NCBI GenBank assembly: GCA_022495995.1
Contig: JAFEMH010002505.1
Coordinates: 1 to 64,000 of the forward strand
Reading direction: 5' to 3'
DNA length: 64,000 bases
DNA from: Adenophora triphylla var. japonica
Lineage: Eukaryota; Streptophyta; Magnoliopsida; Asterales; Campanulaceae
The notes beneath the pieces were generated by a model. The model worked only from the letters and a program-made list of their open reading frames with translations, searched no databases and was not told the origin of the DNA. How positions within the stretch are numbered: position 1 is the first letter of the stretch; every line of letters starts with the position of its first letter. Shown here piece by piece: positions 22,381-32,859 of this stretch. A program made the position numbers and the translations under genes.

Positions 22381-23544
22381 TGAGGGTTTTGTTGAGATAA
22401 TTTTGGATCATTGGATGTATATGAGTTAATGGTCTAGATTGTGTTGGGGCTCAATCCATGTGAACATTTATAAGCCAATCAAATAAAAATGTGTTGTATT
22501 TTGTTAAATGAAATTTGGACCATTGGATTTAATTGTTTGTGATGTATTTAATGGTTAAGATTTAGTTTGACTAGTGATTTATGTGAATATATGTGTTTCA
22601 TGTGAATATAAAAGAAAAATAATAATATTAATTATTATATAAAAAACTATTATTTAATTTTTTTTTTTAAGAAATGATAGTAAATAGAAATAATTCAAAA
22701 TATGAATAATAATTGAAAAATAATAATATTAATAATGAAGTATTGTCACTTCTTATATTTATTTGTATTTCAAAAAAAAATCATCATGATTATAAAATAA
22801 TATTATCTCATAATAATAATTGAAAAAAATAAAAATATTAAATAATAATAGTAATTAGTAATAAAATAAATAAATATCTAGAAGAAGTATCATTACTAAT
22901 ATTATAAATTATTAATAATAAGTAATAATTGAATAATACATGTTAGAAAATAATTAATAATAATAATAATTTAAACTATAAAATAATATTATGCCTAATA
23001 TAAATAATAATAATATTTATTATCAATAATATTTACTAATGAATTATTAATTATATAATTGATTAATTAATTAATATTAATATTAATTATATAAACAGTA
23101 ATAATATTAATATTAGTACTAATAATAATTAGTAATTTTCATTATTTTTATTGACTAGAAAAAAATATTTTAGACTTTTTTTATTACTGAAATTTACAAA
23201 AAGTTATCTAAAATATTTACATGCTTTTATTTGATTTACCCAAAATTTTAGTTAAAGTAGTATGTCTAATATCAATTTTTTTAAATAATTTTTTTGAAAA
23301 AAGCTTTCTTACTAAAAAAAAGTCTAAAACATTTATCCCTATTCAAAAAAAAATTTAAAAAAAAATACTCATAGTGAAGAATATTGTCTGTCCCTCATTT
23401 ATTTAGTTAATTTCTAACTTATTTTATATAAATTTTTTAAAAAACTTCCTTACCAAAAAAAGTCTAAAATATTTATCTCAGTTCAAAAATAAATTTTAAA
23501 AAAATAATTATACTTTTAAAATATTAATAATACTTATTAATATA
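22381..23544. other. AT-rich interior of the CACTA element
   Basis: Very AT-rich with AATAATAAT-type runs (22615-23130) and two related AT-rich blocks at 23270-23350 and 23410-23500. No gene seen. Confidence 0.7.
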
Positions 23545-24960
23545 CCTTCATACCCTAAACCTCATATACCCTAAACCCTAAATCTCATATACCCTAAATC
23601 CTATACTCTATACCCTATATCCAAAACCCTATACCCTATACCGGGTATAGGTTATAGGATATAGAGTATAGGGTATAGGGTATAGTATATAGGGTATAGA
23701 GTATAGGTTATACCCTATGGGGTATACCCTATACCCTATAGGGTATACCCTATAGGGTATAGAGCATAAGATATAGGGTATAGGGTATAGTATATAGGGT
23801 ATAGAGTATAGGTTGTACCCTATGGGGCATACCCTATACCCCATAGGGTATAACCTATGGGGTATAAGGTATAGGGTATAGTATATAGGGTATAGAGTAT
23901 AGGATATAGGGTATAGGGTATAGAGTATAAGATATAGGGTATATGGTATAGTATATAGGGTATAGAGTATAGGTTATACCCTATGGGGTATACCCTATAC
24001 CCTGTATCATATACCCTATAGGGTATAGGGTATAGCGTAAACTCTATAGGGTATAAGGTATAGGGTGTAGGGTAACCCTATAGGGTATAAGGTATACCCT
24101 ATAGGGTATAGGGTATAGGGTAAACCCTATAGGGTATAGGGTATACCCTATACTATACCCTATAGGGTATACCTCATACCCTATACCATATACCCTATAG
24201 GGCATACCACTATACCCTATAGGGTATAGGCTATAGGGTATAGGGTAAACCCTATAGGATATAGGGTATACCCTATAAGGTATAGGGTTTACCCTATACC
24301 CTATAGGGTATAGTGTATACCCTACAGGGTATAGGATATAGGGTATACCCTATAGGGCATAGGGTATAGGGTAAACCCTATAGGGTATAGGGTATACCCT
24401 ATAGGGTTTAGGGTATAGGGTATACCCTATAGGGTTTAGGGTATAGGGTAAACCCTATAGGGTTTAGGGTATAGGGTAAACCCTATAGGATTTAGGGTAT
24501 AGGATATAGGGTAAACCCTATAGGATTTAGGGTATAGGGTATAGGGTAAACCCTATAGGATATACCCTATAGGGTATAGGGTATACCCTATAGGGTTTAG
24601 GGTATAGGGTATAGGGTATAGGGTATAGGGTAAACCCTATAGGATTTAGGGTATAGGGTAAACCCTATATGGTATACCCTATATGATATAGGGTATAGGG
24701 TAAACCCTATAGGGTATACCCTGTAGGGTATAGGGTATACCCTGTAGGGTATAGGATATACCCTATATCCTATAGGGTATAGGGTATAAGGTATAACCGG
24801 TTTAGGATTTAGAATTTAGGATTTAGGATATACCATATAAGGTATAGGATTTAGGATATAGGATTTAGGGTTTAGGGCCTATAGGGTATAGGGTATACCC
24901 TATAGGGCATACCCTATACTCTATATCCTATATCCTATACCCAACACTTTATCCCCTATA
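23545..24960. repeat. Palindromic satellite of the TACCCTATAGGGTA type, 1.4 kb
   Basis: The region is built from variants of ATACCCTATAGGGTAT, each a perfect or near-perfect palindrome, mixed with AGGGTAAACCC and AGGATTTAGGG. At its left edge (23552-23600) it contains CCCTAAACC, CCCTAAACCCTAAA and CCCTAAATCC, which are plant telomere-type repeats or close variants. The array could therefore have grown from interstitial telomeric sequence. Apparent open frames here, such as 23629-23844, are Tyr/Pro/Ile repeats and not genes. Confidence 0.92.
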
Positions 24961-25575
24961 CCCTTTATTTTTTTTATTTTTTTTTATAAATATAAATAAA
25001 TATTTTGGACATTTTTTAGTATTGAAGTTTTTTTCAAAAAATTATATAAAAAAAGTTAGAAAAAATATAAACAAATGAAAGTATAAGAAAGAAATCAGGG
25101 ATGGATAAAATTCTTTAATTTTTATTTATAAATGTATAGTTTTTTTTATTTTTTATGTATATAAATATATTTTGTACATTTTTTAGTATTGAAGTTTTTT
25201 TTCAAAAAGTTATATAAAAAAAAGTTAGAAAAAAATAAACAAATGAAAGTATAATAAAAAAATCAGGGACGGATAAAATTCTTTAATTTTTATTTATAAA
25301 TGTATAGTTTTTTATTATTTTTCTAAATATAAATAAATATTTCGGACATTTTTTAGTATTGAAGTTTTTTTCAAAAAGTTATATTAAAAAAATTAGAAAA
25401 ATAAATAAATTAATTAAAGTATAATAAAGAAATCAGGGACGGGTAAAATTATTTAATTTTCAATTATAAATGCATAGTTTTTTTTATTTTTTATGAATAT
25501 AAATAAATATTTTGAACATTTTTTAGTATTGAAGTTTTTTTCAAAAAGTTATATAAAAAAGTTAGAAAAAAAAAG
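24961..25575. repeat. AT-rich 167-170-bp tandem repeat, four units
   Basis: The phrase ATTTTTTAGTATTGAAG recurs at 25011, 25178, 25348 and 25518, with AAATCAGGGACGG and TTCTTTAATTTTTATTTATA in the first three units. The fourth unit is cut short where the right subterminal repeats of the CACTA element begin. Confidence 0.93.
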
Positions 25576-25597
25576 TTATTTAAAAAAAAAAACAATT

Positions 25598-26094
25598 TCC
25601 GTCGCTAAATCCGTCGCTAATCCGTCGGTATTTTTTTAAAAAATTATTTTTTATTATTTAGCGACAGAATATATCGGTAGGTAAATTTGTCTGTAAAATC
25701 CGTCGCTAAATCCGTCGGTATTTACAAAAGAAAATATTTTTATATTTTTTATTATTTAGCGACAGAATATATCCGTCGGTAATTTATTTTTGTAAAATTC
25801 GTCCCTAAATCCGTCGCTAATTCTAAAAAGGAAAAATATTTATTTATTTTTATATATAGCGACAGAAAAAATCCGTCGTTAAAAATTTTGTAATCGTCGT
25901 TATTCCGTCGCTAAATCCGTCGCTAAAATGGGCGGGCTTTTTGGCGCCACTATTGCGACTGATTAGCGACAGATTTATGTCTGTCGCTAAAATCCGTCGC
26001 TAAATCCATCGGTAGCTGATTTTTTCGTTTTATTTTGTTTCCGTTGTTATTCTGTCGCTAATAGCGACAAAATTTGATCCGTCGCTAATTGACA
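25598..26094. repeat. Right subterminal repeats of the CACTA element
   Basis: Many copies of CCGTCGCTAAATCCGTCGCT and TTAGCGACAG in both orientations, mirroring the left end. Confidence 0.85.
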
Positions 26095-26108
26095 GTTTTC
26101 TTGTAGTG

Positions 26109-26130
26109 CTTATTGTCGTGGGACGGAGGT
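26109..26130. repeat. Tail of the Stowaway-type MITE split by the CACTA element
   Basis: CTTATTGTCGTGGGACGGAGG followed by TAGTATA is the standard end of the ACGGAGGGAGTA MITEs in this window. The piece left of the CACTA element (AAACTAGAAATCTT) joins it in the same way as AACTCATAATCTTATTATGG at 27251-27271. Confidence 0.6.
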
Positions 26131-26138
26131 AGTATAAG

Positions 26139-26773
26139 CAGGGGCGGAGCCAGGGGGGGCAGGAGGGGGCACTCGCCCCCCCAGCGGCGGAAATGCAGTG
26201 GAAAAATTTTTTTTTTGCCCCCCCCCCATATTTTTGTTATATATGTATATATATAATTAACTTCAAGATTAATACCAGTGAGTGGTTTGGTTCAGTGGTA
26301 GAAGGGGTGAAGTTAAAGTCTTTGGTCCATGTTCGAACCCTGCTACCTACATTTTCAATTAATTTTATTTGTCTTCCATCTTTGCTATTCTTTTCTCTTA
26401 ATGAGCTTTTGTTTTTCTCTTTCTCCTAATTTCCTCACATTTTTTCAATCTTAATTAATTAGTTAGGCTTTTCCCATTTTTTTTGTTTTTGGTCTTTCTT
26501 CCTATTATCCCAAGTTTAATTAGCAAATTTGATTTTCTTTTTTGTACGAGTAATATATTTTAATAAATTGTTTGCGTTAAATACTTCAACATTATTTCAA
26601 TCGTTCTTTGAATTATTTACTTTTATCATTTTTGTTAACTAAAATACATTGTATTTCATGGATCCGACCCATTTTTTACTTGTCCGACCCGAAAAAAATT
26701 TTTCGGGGGCGCTGCCCCCGAACCCCCGTGTAATCTTGCCCCCCCCCTCGGCCAATTCCTAGCTCCGCCCCTG
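26139..26773. mobile_element. hAT-type non-autonomous element, 635 bp
   Basis: Begins CAGGGGCGGAGCCAGG and ends CTAGCTCCGCCCCTG, imperfect terminal inverted repeats. It is flanked by the perfect 8-bp duplication AGTATAAG (26131-26138 and 26774-26781); 8-bp duplications are typical of hAT elements. The ends are followed by G/C homopolymer runs (GGGGGGG..., CCCCCCC...). There is no transposase. It landed in or directly beside the MITE tail. Confidence 0.9.
26281..26350 (+). repeat. tRNA/SINE-like segment inside the hAT element
   Basis: TTTGGTTCAGTGGTAGAAGG resembles a pol III A box (TGGCNNAGTGG), and TCCATGTTCGAACCCTGCTA contains a B box (GTTCGAACC) at about 26331. Spacing of 35-40 bases fits a tRNA-derived promoter. 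No cloverleaf or full SINE is evident. Confidence 0.5.
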
Positions 26774-26781
26774 AGTATAAG

Positions 26782-27813
26782 TGATTTGTTTTGTTGGGGA
26801 CAATATTGCTAATTTGTTAGGCCGTACAAGACATGGGGAGCTGGCCGGCCATAAGTTGGAGGCAGCTAAAATTCATCTTTTGCGGTGTACGTACGTAGGG
26901 CATTAACATGTCCAGTACCCCATGTACATGCCTTTTAATATTTTATTTGTAGGAGGATCGAATAATATAACAATTCTACTCTTAGTTAAATTTAGTTAAT
27001 AATTCGAGAGCTTGTGAGTTGACTATCCAGCAATCTCACTACTGGTCCGATCACCTGCTCTTTTACGAGGTTTTTATTTTATTTTTTGGTATGCCACATA
27101 GTAATTTTATTAGTTGCTTTGTTCCTTAAAATTAAATGAAACTCACAATAACAACTCCAACTCGCTCACTATTTCCTAGAAACTTTATTTCTCCTATTTT
27201 ACTTTTCTCTTTCACAATATTTATTTTTTTCTTAATTTTTGTATAAAGTCAAACTCATAATCTTATTATGGGGCGAATGGAGTAATAATTAACCATGTTC
27301 ACAAATTTTTTAAGCTTCCCATCCTCTAATTTTGACATGGGCACACACATATTTACTTACATCAAATATTAGTTTTTCTAAGAAAATCTTGTTTTATTAA
27401 ACCCTTATTTCTTTTGCTCATTATTTTCTCGTCCTCTTGCCCTTCTCAATTTCTTTGTCAGTAATTTTTTGTTTGGGTCAGCAAGGAGCAGCCCTTTTCA
27501 GTGTTGGAAAAAGTCAAAATAAAAAAAAATAATAATATAAAAAGAGTGCCCCTCTTCCCCAAGTTTGACACTGCACAATGTGCAAAACTGGCAATGCCTA
27601 TCCATTTATTTGGACCTTTGCCTACATGTTCTTGAGCCCTCACAGTCCCACACACACATATAAGTATATACGGAGTAGTATGTATATATACTACAATGCT
27701 CGAACTATTTGGTTTAATCGTACGCTTGCCAACAATGATAAAATATAAGTGTCCGACACGAATACGGCACAGTAAAAAGTCCGAGTATTAGAGTATATAT
27801 ATAAAAATATATA
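26782..27813. other. Intergenic region downstream of the bHLH gene
   Basis: No gene seen. 27121-27290 matches the MITE family body (ACTCACAATAACAACTC..., ending GGGGCGAATGGAGTAATA) and is a degraded copy. A TA-rich stretch lies at 27660-27810. Confidence 0.5.
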
Positions 27814-28100
27814 CTCCCTCTGTCCCACTTCAATTGATACTTATTTCCTTTTTGGTCCGTCCCACTTCAATTGATACTTCACAAAATGGAAAAGAATCTT
27901 CACTATTTACCTCACTCATTCTCTCTCCTATTTTACTTTTTCACTCACAACATTCTCTCTCCTAACTATTCCTCCCACTCATTCTCTCTCCTATTTAATT
28001 TTTCATACTCACAACATTTAACTGTTTCTCTTTTTTACATCACTTTTCCTTAATTCCCACACCCAAAAAGTTGGTCTCTATTGAAGTGGGACGGAGGGAG
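27814..28100. mobile_element. Stowaway-type MITE, 287 bp
   Basis: Starts CTCCCTCTGTCCCACTTCAA and ends TTGAAGTGGGACGGAGGGAG, long terminal inverted repeats flanked by TA. The left 20 bases (GTCCCACTTCAATTGATACT) are duplicated at 27858. It lies just beyond the 3' end of the bHLH gene. Confidence 0.88.
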
Positions 28101-28328
28101 TATATAGTTTAAGACCCAACACTGAAAATAAAATAAAAATTTGAACCCATAACTATTTATTAATTTCCTAAAAATGTTCAAGAACATATTAATTAAATTA
28201 CAATAGTTGTACATACGGAATAAAATGAAGAAATTAACCCTTGTGCATAAAATTTAACAAGAGAGATAGAGAAAAAGGTCATTTAAGTAATTTCAAAACA
28301 TCTGAAAATAGGTCTTGGAACATATCAA

Positions 28329-28983
28329 TCAACATAGGGGCATAGCTTCCTCCTCAATTATTCTGAGCATCTGGTGGACTGCTCCTGCTATTTCATCTGC
28401 CGAATTTAGCCCACATCCTTCTTCTACCTGCGATTATCACCCCCATCTCAATATTTTTCATTTTTTGTAACAATAATAAAAGAAAATTCATACCATACTT
28501 TTTATGTCTAATCCCAACAAGTAATAGAAAACTATCTTTTATTGTATGCGAACGCGTGTTTTGATGTCCGTTTTGGATTATAACTAAATGCCCCTGTCCT
28601 CCCGCGTTGCCATAATTGGAAACATACATCCTAGAATATACGCTTTTATATGCAAACGTATGCTAGGAAGTCCGTTTTGGATTATACCTAAAGGCCCTTT
28701 TCCTCCCGTTAATATACGCCCATTTCCACCCGTTGTACCCAAAGTAAATAATTGAAGGCCATACCTAGTACAATTTCCAATATATTTCACTTTTTCGCTT
28801 TTGAATCTAAATATGTACTCTATAATGCAAAATTAGATTGAAACCAACTATCTTAAAATGACATTGCATGGCACACTCTTCCCTATGATCATGACATGAA
28901 ATTATTTGAACCTAAAGTAGATTTATGGATTGTAATGTCACTTTCATTGAAATTTTTGAATAGTGTATATACACACAAGAGCA

Positions 28984-29045
<62 letters not shown>

Positions 29046-30951
29046 TTTGAAAATGAACATACCTTAGCACTGATAGAGTAGAGTACCAAAGGGTCCAAGG
29101 TGGTGACATTGAGGTGAAGTATGGAGAGGTAAAGTGTTTGAAAACAAGTCACCATTTTCGAGAGCTGCCCGAGTCGTTTTCGCGATAGGATTCGTACATT
29201 AGCATGTGTTTCGATCAATGTAACCTCAATATTCTCGATCGAAACCTTGGTAGTAGTCTTGGATGTGCACTTGTTAATGTTGGAGAACTGAGAACTTGTA
29301 TATTGAGGGTACCCAAAGAATTGAGAAAAGGGGTTTCTCTTGGATTGGAGGAAATTATTTGGATCATGATTTCCAACTTCTTCTTCTTCTTCATGTTGTT
29401 GGTGTTGTTGTTGTTGTTGTTGTTGGATAAGGAACTTTTGAGCTTCTAGGGTTTGTAAGAGATGTTCAAGCTCCTTCACAAATTCAATAGCCCCACCTAC
29501 TATAGAGGCTTGGTCACCCTGCAAAATGAGAGAATGTTTGGATATTTATTATATACTAGGAGTAATTAATTCTCAACCAATAATATCAAATCCGCAATAA
29601 ATTCTAATAATGAGAAATAAAGTAATATATGTTGCATACTTCCTCCGTCCAATTTTACTTGATATCAAATTTTTGGGTACAAGAATTAAGAAAAAGTAGG
29701 AGAGAGTTAGTGGAAATAAGTGTTGTGAATATGAAAAGTAAAATATGAGAGAGAACGAGTGGGGGAACTGCAATTTGATTTGTTTTGTGAGTATAGAAAA
29801 TTTCCATTTTTGATAATGTCAAGGATAGTGGGACGGAGCAAAATAAAAATTGATATCAAGTGAGACGGAGGGAGTATAACCAATATTAAAAATCAGAATG
29901 TAGGAATCCTATCGCGAACAAGTGTCGGTACACTGCTATTTAAGTTTTGTTGAAAAGGATCCGGCAAGATAAATTTAAAAGTTTGAGCATCATAGCACAA
30001 ATGTAACATAGAAATCAAAATAAATTTGCTAGGTTAAAAAGAAAACATTAATTACACAATTTCAAAGAAACGAGTCAATTCAGAGGAAAGTGCCTCTAAT
30101 AGTTATAATTTCCAATTAGATTAAAATTTAACCTGTACACAAGAAATTTCCAAAATAGATAGGTCACATAAATCAAGAGTAATAAGACAAATATATTCCA
30201 TTGAAGAGGACTGGCTTTACTATATACCCACAGCATATAATTAGTACTGTCAAGAAAGTTTTGTTTCCTCTTAATTGAGTAAACTGACAATTTTTCATAA
30301 AAGCTTATGTTGCCTAATAATATATACTACATTATTATTGAATGTTTGAATTTTAACAAGAAGAAGAAAAGAACATACCCTTTGAACGTAGTAATTATTG
30401 AATGTTTGAATTTTAACAAGAAGGTAGTAATTAAAATGGTAGAAAAAATTGGGAAAAAAAAAAGAAAAGAAGAGAACATTACCCTTTGAACGTAGGATTC
30501 AGGCATGAGGGACCTTAGAACGGTGAGATGTTCATTCATTTGTTTCCGGCGGTTTCTTTCAACGGCGATGTGAGTCATTCTTTGAGTCTCAGCTTCTTCT
30601 TTATTCTTACAAACCCTAGGGCGGCGCCGCCTCTTTTTCCTCCCTTGTTGCACTACCCCTAAGTTATTCTGAGGTGGCGGTGGTGGTGGGGGCAGGTTTT
30701 CAACATTTAAGCTCTTGACTTCCTCAAAATGAGCCCCAATTGAGGTGGTGGAAGGCATTCCTTGAGATGTTGAAGAATTTTCAAGTAAGAAATTAGTTGA
30801 AGAAAATGTTTCTTGAGAAGGGTTTTCAAGAAATAAGCTAGTGTTTGTAGTTTCTGAGGAGTAGTCATTGTAGGAGGAGCTAAATGGGGTTGCAGAAATA
30901 GTGTCAAAGATTATGAAGTTTAGAAGCTCATTTGAAGAAAGTGCTTCTAAA

Positions 30952-30956
<5 letters not shown>
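28329..30956 (-). CDS. BHLH71-like: bHLH transcription factor, subgroup Ia, bHLH71-like; three exons
   Basis: Exons on the minus strand are 30956-30483, 29518-29063 and 28427-28329, all in phase 0 with GT-AG introns (964 and 635 bp). Together they give 1029 bp, a 342-residue protein. The N-terminus [14 protein letters not shown] matches bHLH71-type proteins. After a Ser-rich part and a run of eight prolines (about 89-95) comes a basic patch (RKKRRRRPR, 106-114), then the basic region with the H129-E133-R137 triad of E-box binders. The helix-loop-helix spans the first splice junction (..[16 protein letters not shown]). A polyQ/His/Glu stretch (about 190-205) and a C-terminal ACT-like domain ([15 protein letters not shown]..., ending [10 protein letters not shown]) follow. 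It should act as a nuclear DNA-binding dimer. Relatives include FAMA, MUTE and SPEECHLESS partners; a stomatal role is inference. Confidence 0.93.
28428..29062 (-). other. Intron 2 of the bHLH gene, with a (TG)n run and an internal duplication
   Basis: The 5' splice site (GTATGTTC) is followed within about 30 bases by a dinucleotide run, (TG)n on the + strand at 28987-29035. Further in, two related blocks of about 90 bp lie in tandem: TGTCCGTTTTGGATTATAAC at about 28564 and AGTCCGTTTTGGATTATACC at about 28670, each followed by a CCTCCCG phrase. Confidence 0.85.
29639..29874. mobile_element. Stowaway-type MITE in intron 1 of the bHLH gene
   Basis: Starts CTTCCTCCGTCCAATTTTAC and ends AAGTGAGACGGAGGGAG, with TA on both sides; 236 bp. 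It lies about 120 bases inside the intron from the exon 2 side, so it is transcribed as part of the pre-mRNA. Confidence 0.85.
30331..30500 (-). repeat. Duplication of the exon 1/intron 1 border of the bHLH gene
   Basis: ATTATTGAATGTTTGAATTT and AACAAGAAG occur at 30334 and again at 30394. The border sequence ACCCTTTGAACGTAG at 30481 is repeated at 30377. On the minus strand the copy reads TACGTTCAAAGG followed by GTATGTTC, a second complete 5' splice site 104 bases downstream of the real one (GTAATGTTC). Confidence 0.85.

Positions 30957-31006
<50 letters not shown>
30957..31006 (-). promoter_or_regulatory. (GA)n tract directly upstream of the bHLH start codon
   Basis: About 25 GA dinucleotides (CT on the + strand) touch the ATG. 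GA repeats in plant 5' leaders are bound by BBR/BPC proteins; whether this one is regulatory or a plain microsatellite is open. Confidence 0.75.
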
Positions 31007-31007
<1 letters not shown>

Positions 31008-31076
31008 GCTTTTTCTTACTTTCTCTTTCTACTTCTTTGTCTATCCTTTTTGCTCTGTAATGTGTGGCAAGTATGT

Positions 31077-31090
31077 GGATATATATAGTG
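31077..31090 (-). promoter_or_regulatory. Probable TATA box of the bHLH gene
   Basis: On the minus strand CACTATATATATCC lies about 125-135 bases upstream of the start codon, with CT-rich DNA on the + strand between. Position and spelling fit a plant core promoter. Confidence 0.5.
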
Positions 31091-32259
31091 TAATGTGTAT
31101 TATTTAATACATAATATAAGGTGGACTTGTAAGTTGTAAGTTGTAACCCTATCTATAGAATATGACCTAAGGTTATATTTGGGATAAGACAATAGGGGAT
31201 TGAGGAATTGAGACCATTCTTGCCCTCACTAGAGAATTGCTTTTTAAGTTATCTATAGTATAAATTAGAGTGGTGTTTGCTACAGTTCTTTGAACAGTGT
31301 CAAGTGTGGAAATTTCCATTTTGCCCTCATACATTTGTCCCTTTTCCATTTTGCCCTTAAAAAAAATTTAGAAAAAAAAAATTATATGGCCTTGAACACG
31401 GGCATGTGCTAGTAAATTAATAAATAAGGTCTCTCATTAGGACAAATTAAGTTCATTAGCTTAAACTTGTAACAGGCACAAATTAACTCATCTTAGTTTG
31501 TAAATTGAACAAAAGAGAGTTGAAACTTGAGGCAACTATTTTGTACAACCTCATAACAAAACAAATGGCAGATTTCTTTTTTGATTAATAATAAAATAAA
31601 TATTTATTTTGAAACAGATTAAAAAGAATATTGTCGCTAAACGGTTTCATAAGTAAAGAACCCTTTTGATATTAGGGAATCAAATTAAGGAAGAAGGGGA
31701 GCTATGAGAAAAAAACTACTAGTAGTTGGAAATCATAAAGTGGGGATATTTGACATGGACAAGTGCATTGAAAGTGGAAATTGATATGTATGTTTTCATT
31801 TAAAGTTGAAAGGAAAGTTTTAGATTGCACCTATCAAACTCAATTTTACATTTTCCTTGGAAAGATGAGAATTCAATTTTATTTTAATTATTTTTCCAAG
31901 TTGTAACATTTCAATTCACGATATACATACGGAATGAGATTCAAACTATGAACTTTCGGAGAAAAGCCAAAATTTTTTGACACCGGAGCCAAAACTAGTT
32001 GAATTCAATTTTCCCAAGACGAGGAAACAAAAAGCAGTAAGAATATTTTTGTAAGAGTAACATTTTCTATTGATTTTTATTACACTACTTCATAATTTAA
32101 TCTATTTTCAGAGTGAATGTTTTTATGAAATGATTTTATTGATTAGTTATTTAATCTGTTACAAAATTTACCCTTGGAAAGTGAATCTATTATTGTGTGG
32201 ATTCAGGATAGGACCCCTAAATTTTTCGAGTTGGTGTTATACAAAAGAGTAGGTCTGCT
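31091..32259. other. Upstream region of the bHLH gene
   Basis: No coding region seen. 31275-31410 carries the phrases TTCCATTTTGCCC (twice) and AACACGGGCATGTGCTAGT, which look like a degraded mobile-element end but could not be assigned. The rest is AT-rich. Confidence 0.45.
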
Positions 32260-32701
32260 GAGAAACGCGTTTCTCCATAACTATGGAGAAACGTGTTTTT
32301 AATAGTCAGAAGCTTTGCGTTTGATATTCAGAAAAAAAAAAATCAAGGCCAAGACCAAAGCTTCTGGATATCCAGAACCTTTGGGTTTGATATCCAGAAG
32401 TATGTGAAATGTATATCCAGAAGTATGTAAAATGTATATCCAGAAGTATGTGAAATGTTTATCCAGAAATGTGTTAGGTGCATATCCAGAAATTGCTATT
32501 GAAGGTTTCTGGATATCCAGAAACCTTCAAATGTATATCCAGAAACCATCAAATGAATATCCAGAAACATTTTGAAGGTTTCTGGATATTCATTTGAAGG
32601 TTTCTGGATATCACTTTCATAAGGTTCTGGATATCCAGTGCATTGTCGCGCGACAAAGCGGGATCCGTTTCTCCATAACTTATGGAGAAACGCGTTTCTC
32701 C
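32260..32701. mobile_element. Foldback element with palindromic ends and TATCCAGAA repeats, 0.44 kb
   Basis: The left end GAGAAACGCGTTTCTCCATA plus ACTATGGAGAAACG is mirrored at the right end by CGTTTCTCCATAACTTATGG plus AGAAACGCGTTTCTCC, so each end is itself palindromic. Between them ATATCCAGAA/TTCTGGATAT occurs more than a dozen times in both orientations. No clear target duplication was found and the family is unknown to me. Confidence 0.7.
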
Positions 32702-32859
32702 CTAGATTTTGGCTATACAAAATGTGTTTTTTAGTGAGTAAGAAAAAATGTTTTTAAATTGGGCCGTAATCAGACTAAATTGAATCGGTGAGTGATATTT
32801 TTGTAAATAACTGACACATATTTTAAAATGCTTGGTGATAATTTTGTAAATAATTGAAA

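Larger units (their letters stand above)
20884..26108. mobile_element. Non-autonomous CACTA (En/Spm) DNA transposon, 5.2 kb
   Basis: It begins CACTACAAGAAAAC and ends GTTTTCTTGTAGTG, perfect 14-bp terminal inverted repeats of the CACTA superfamily. It is flanked by the 3-bp duplication CTT (20881-20883 and 26109-26111). The subterminal regions are packed with GTCGCTAAA/TTTAGCGAC motifs, the usual transposase-binding repeats. No transposase gene is present; the interior is microsatellites, a 29-bp array, a palindromic satellite and a 170-bp array. Mobility would depend on transposase supplied in trans. Confidence 0.95.

Noticed and set aside
23629..23844. Open frame of repeating Tyr-Pro-Ile residues
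   Set aside because: It is a translation of the palindromic satellite; no start context or family resemblance.
30327..30482. Continuation of the bHLH exon 1 frame past 30483
   Set aside because: The bHLH loop continues in phase at 29518 and the bases after 30483 form a GT donor; the extension is intron.
31275..31410. Possible Helitron end (ACACGGGCATGTGCTAGT)
   Set aside because: No clear terminal hairpin, no matching 5' TC end and no second copy in the window.
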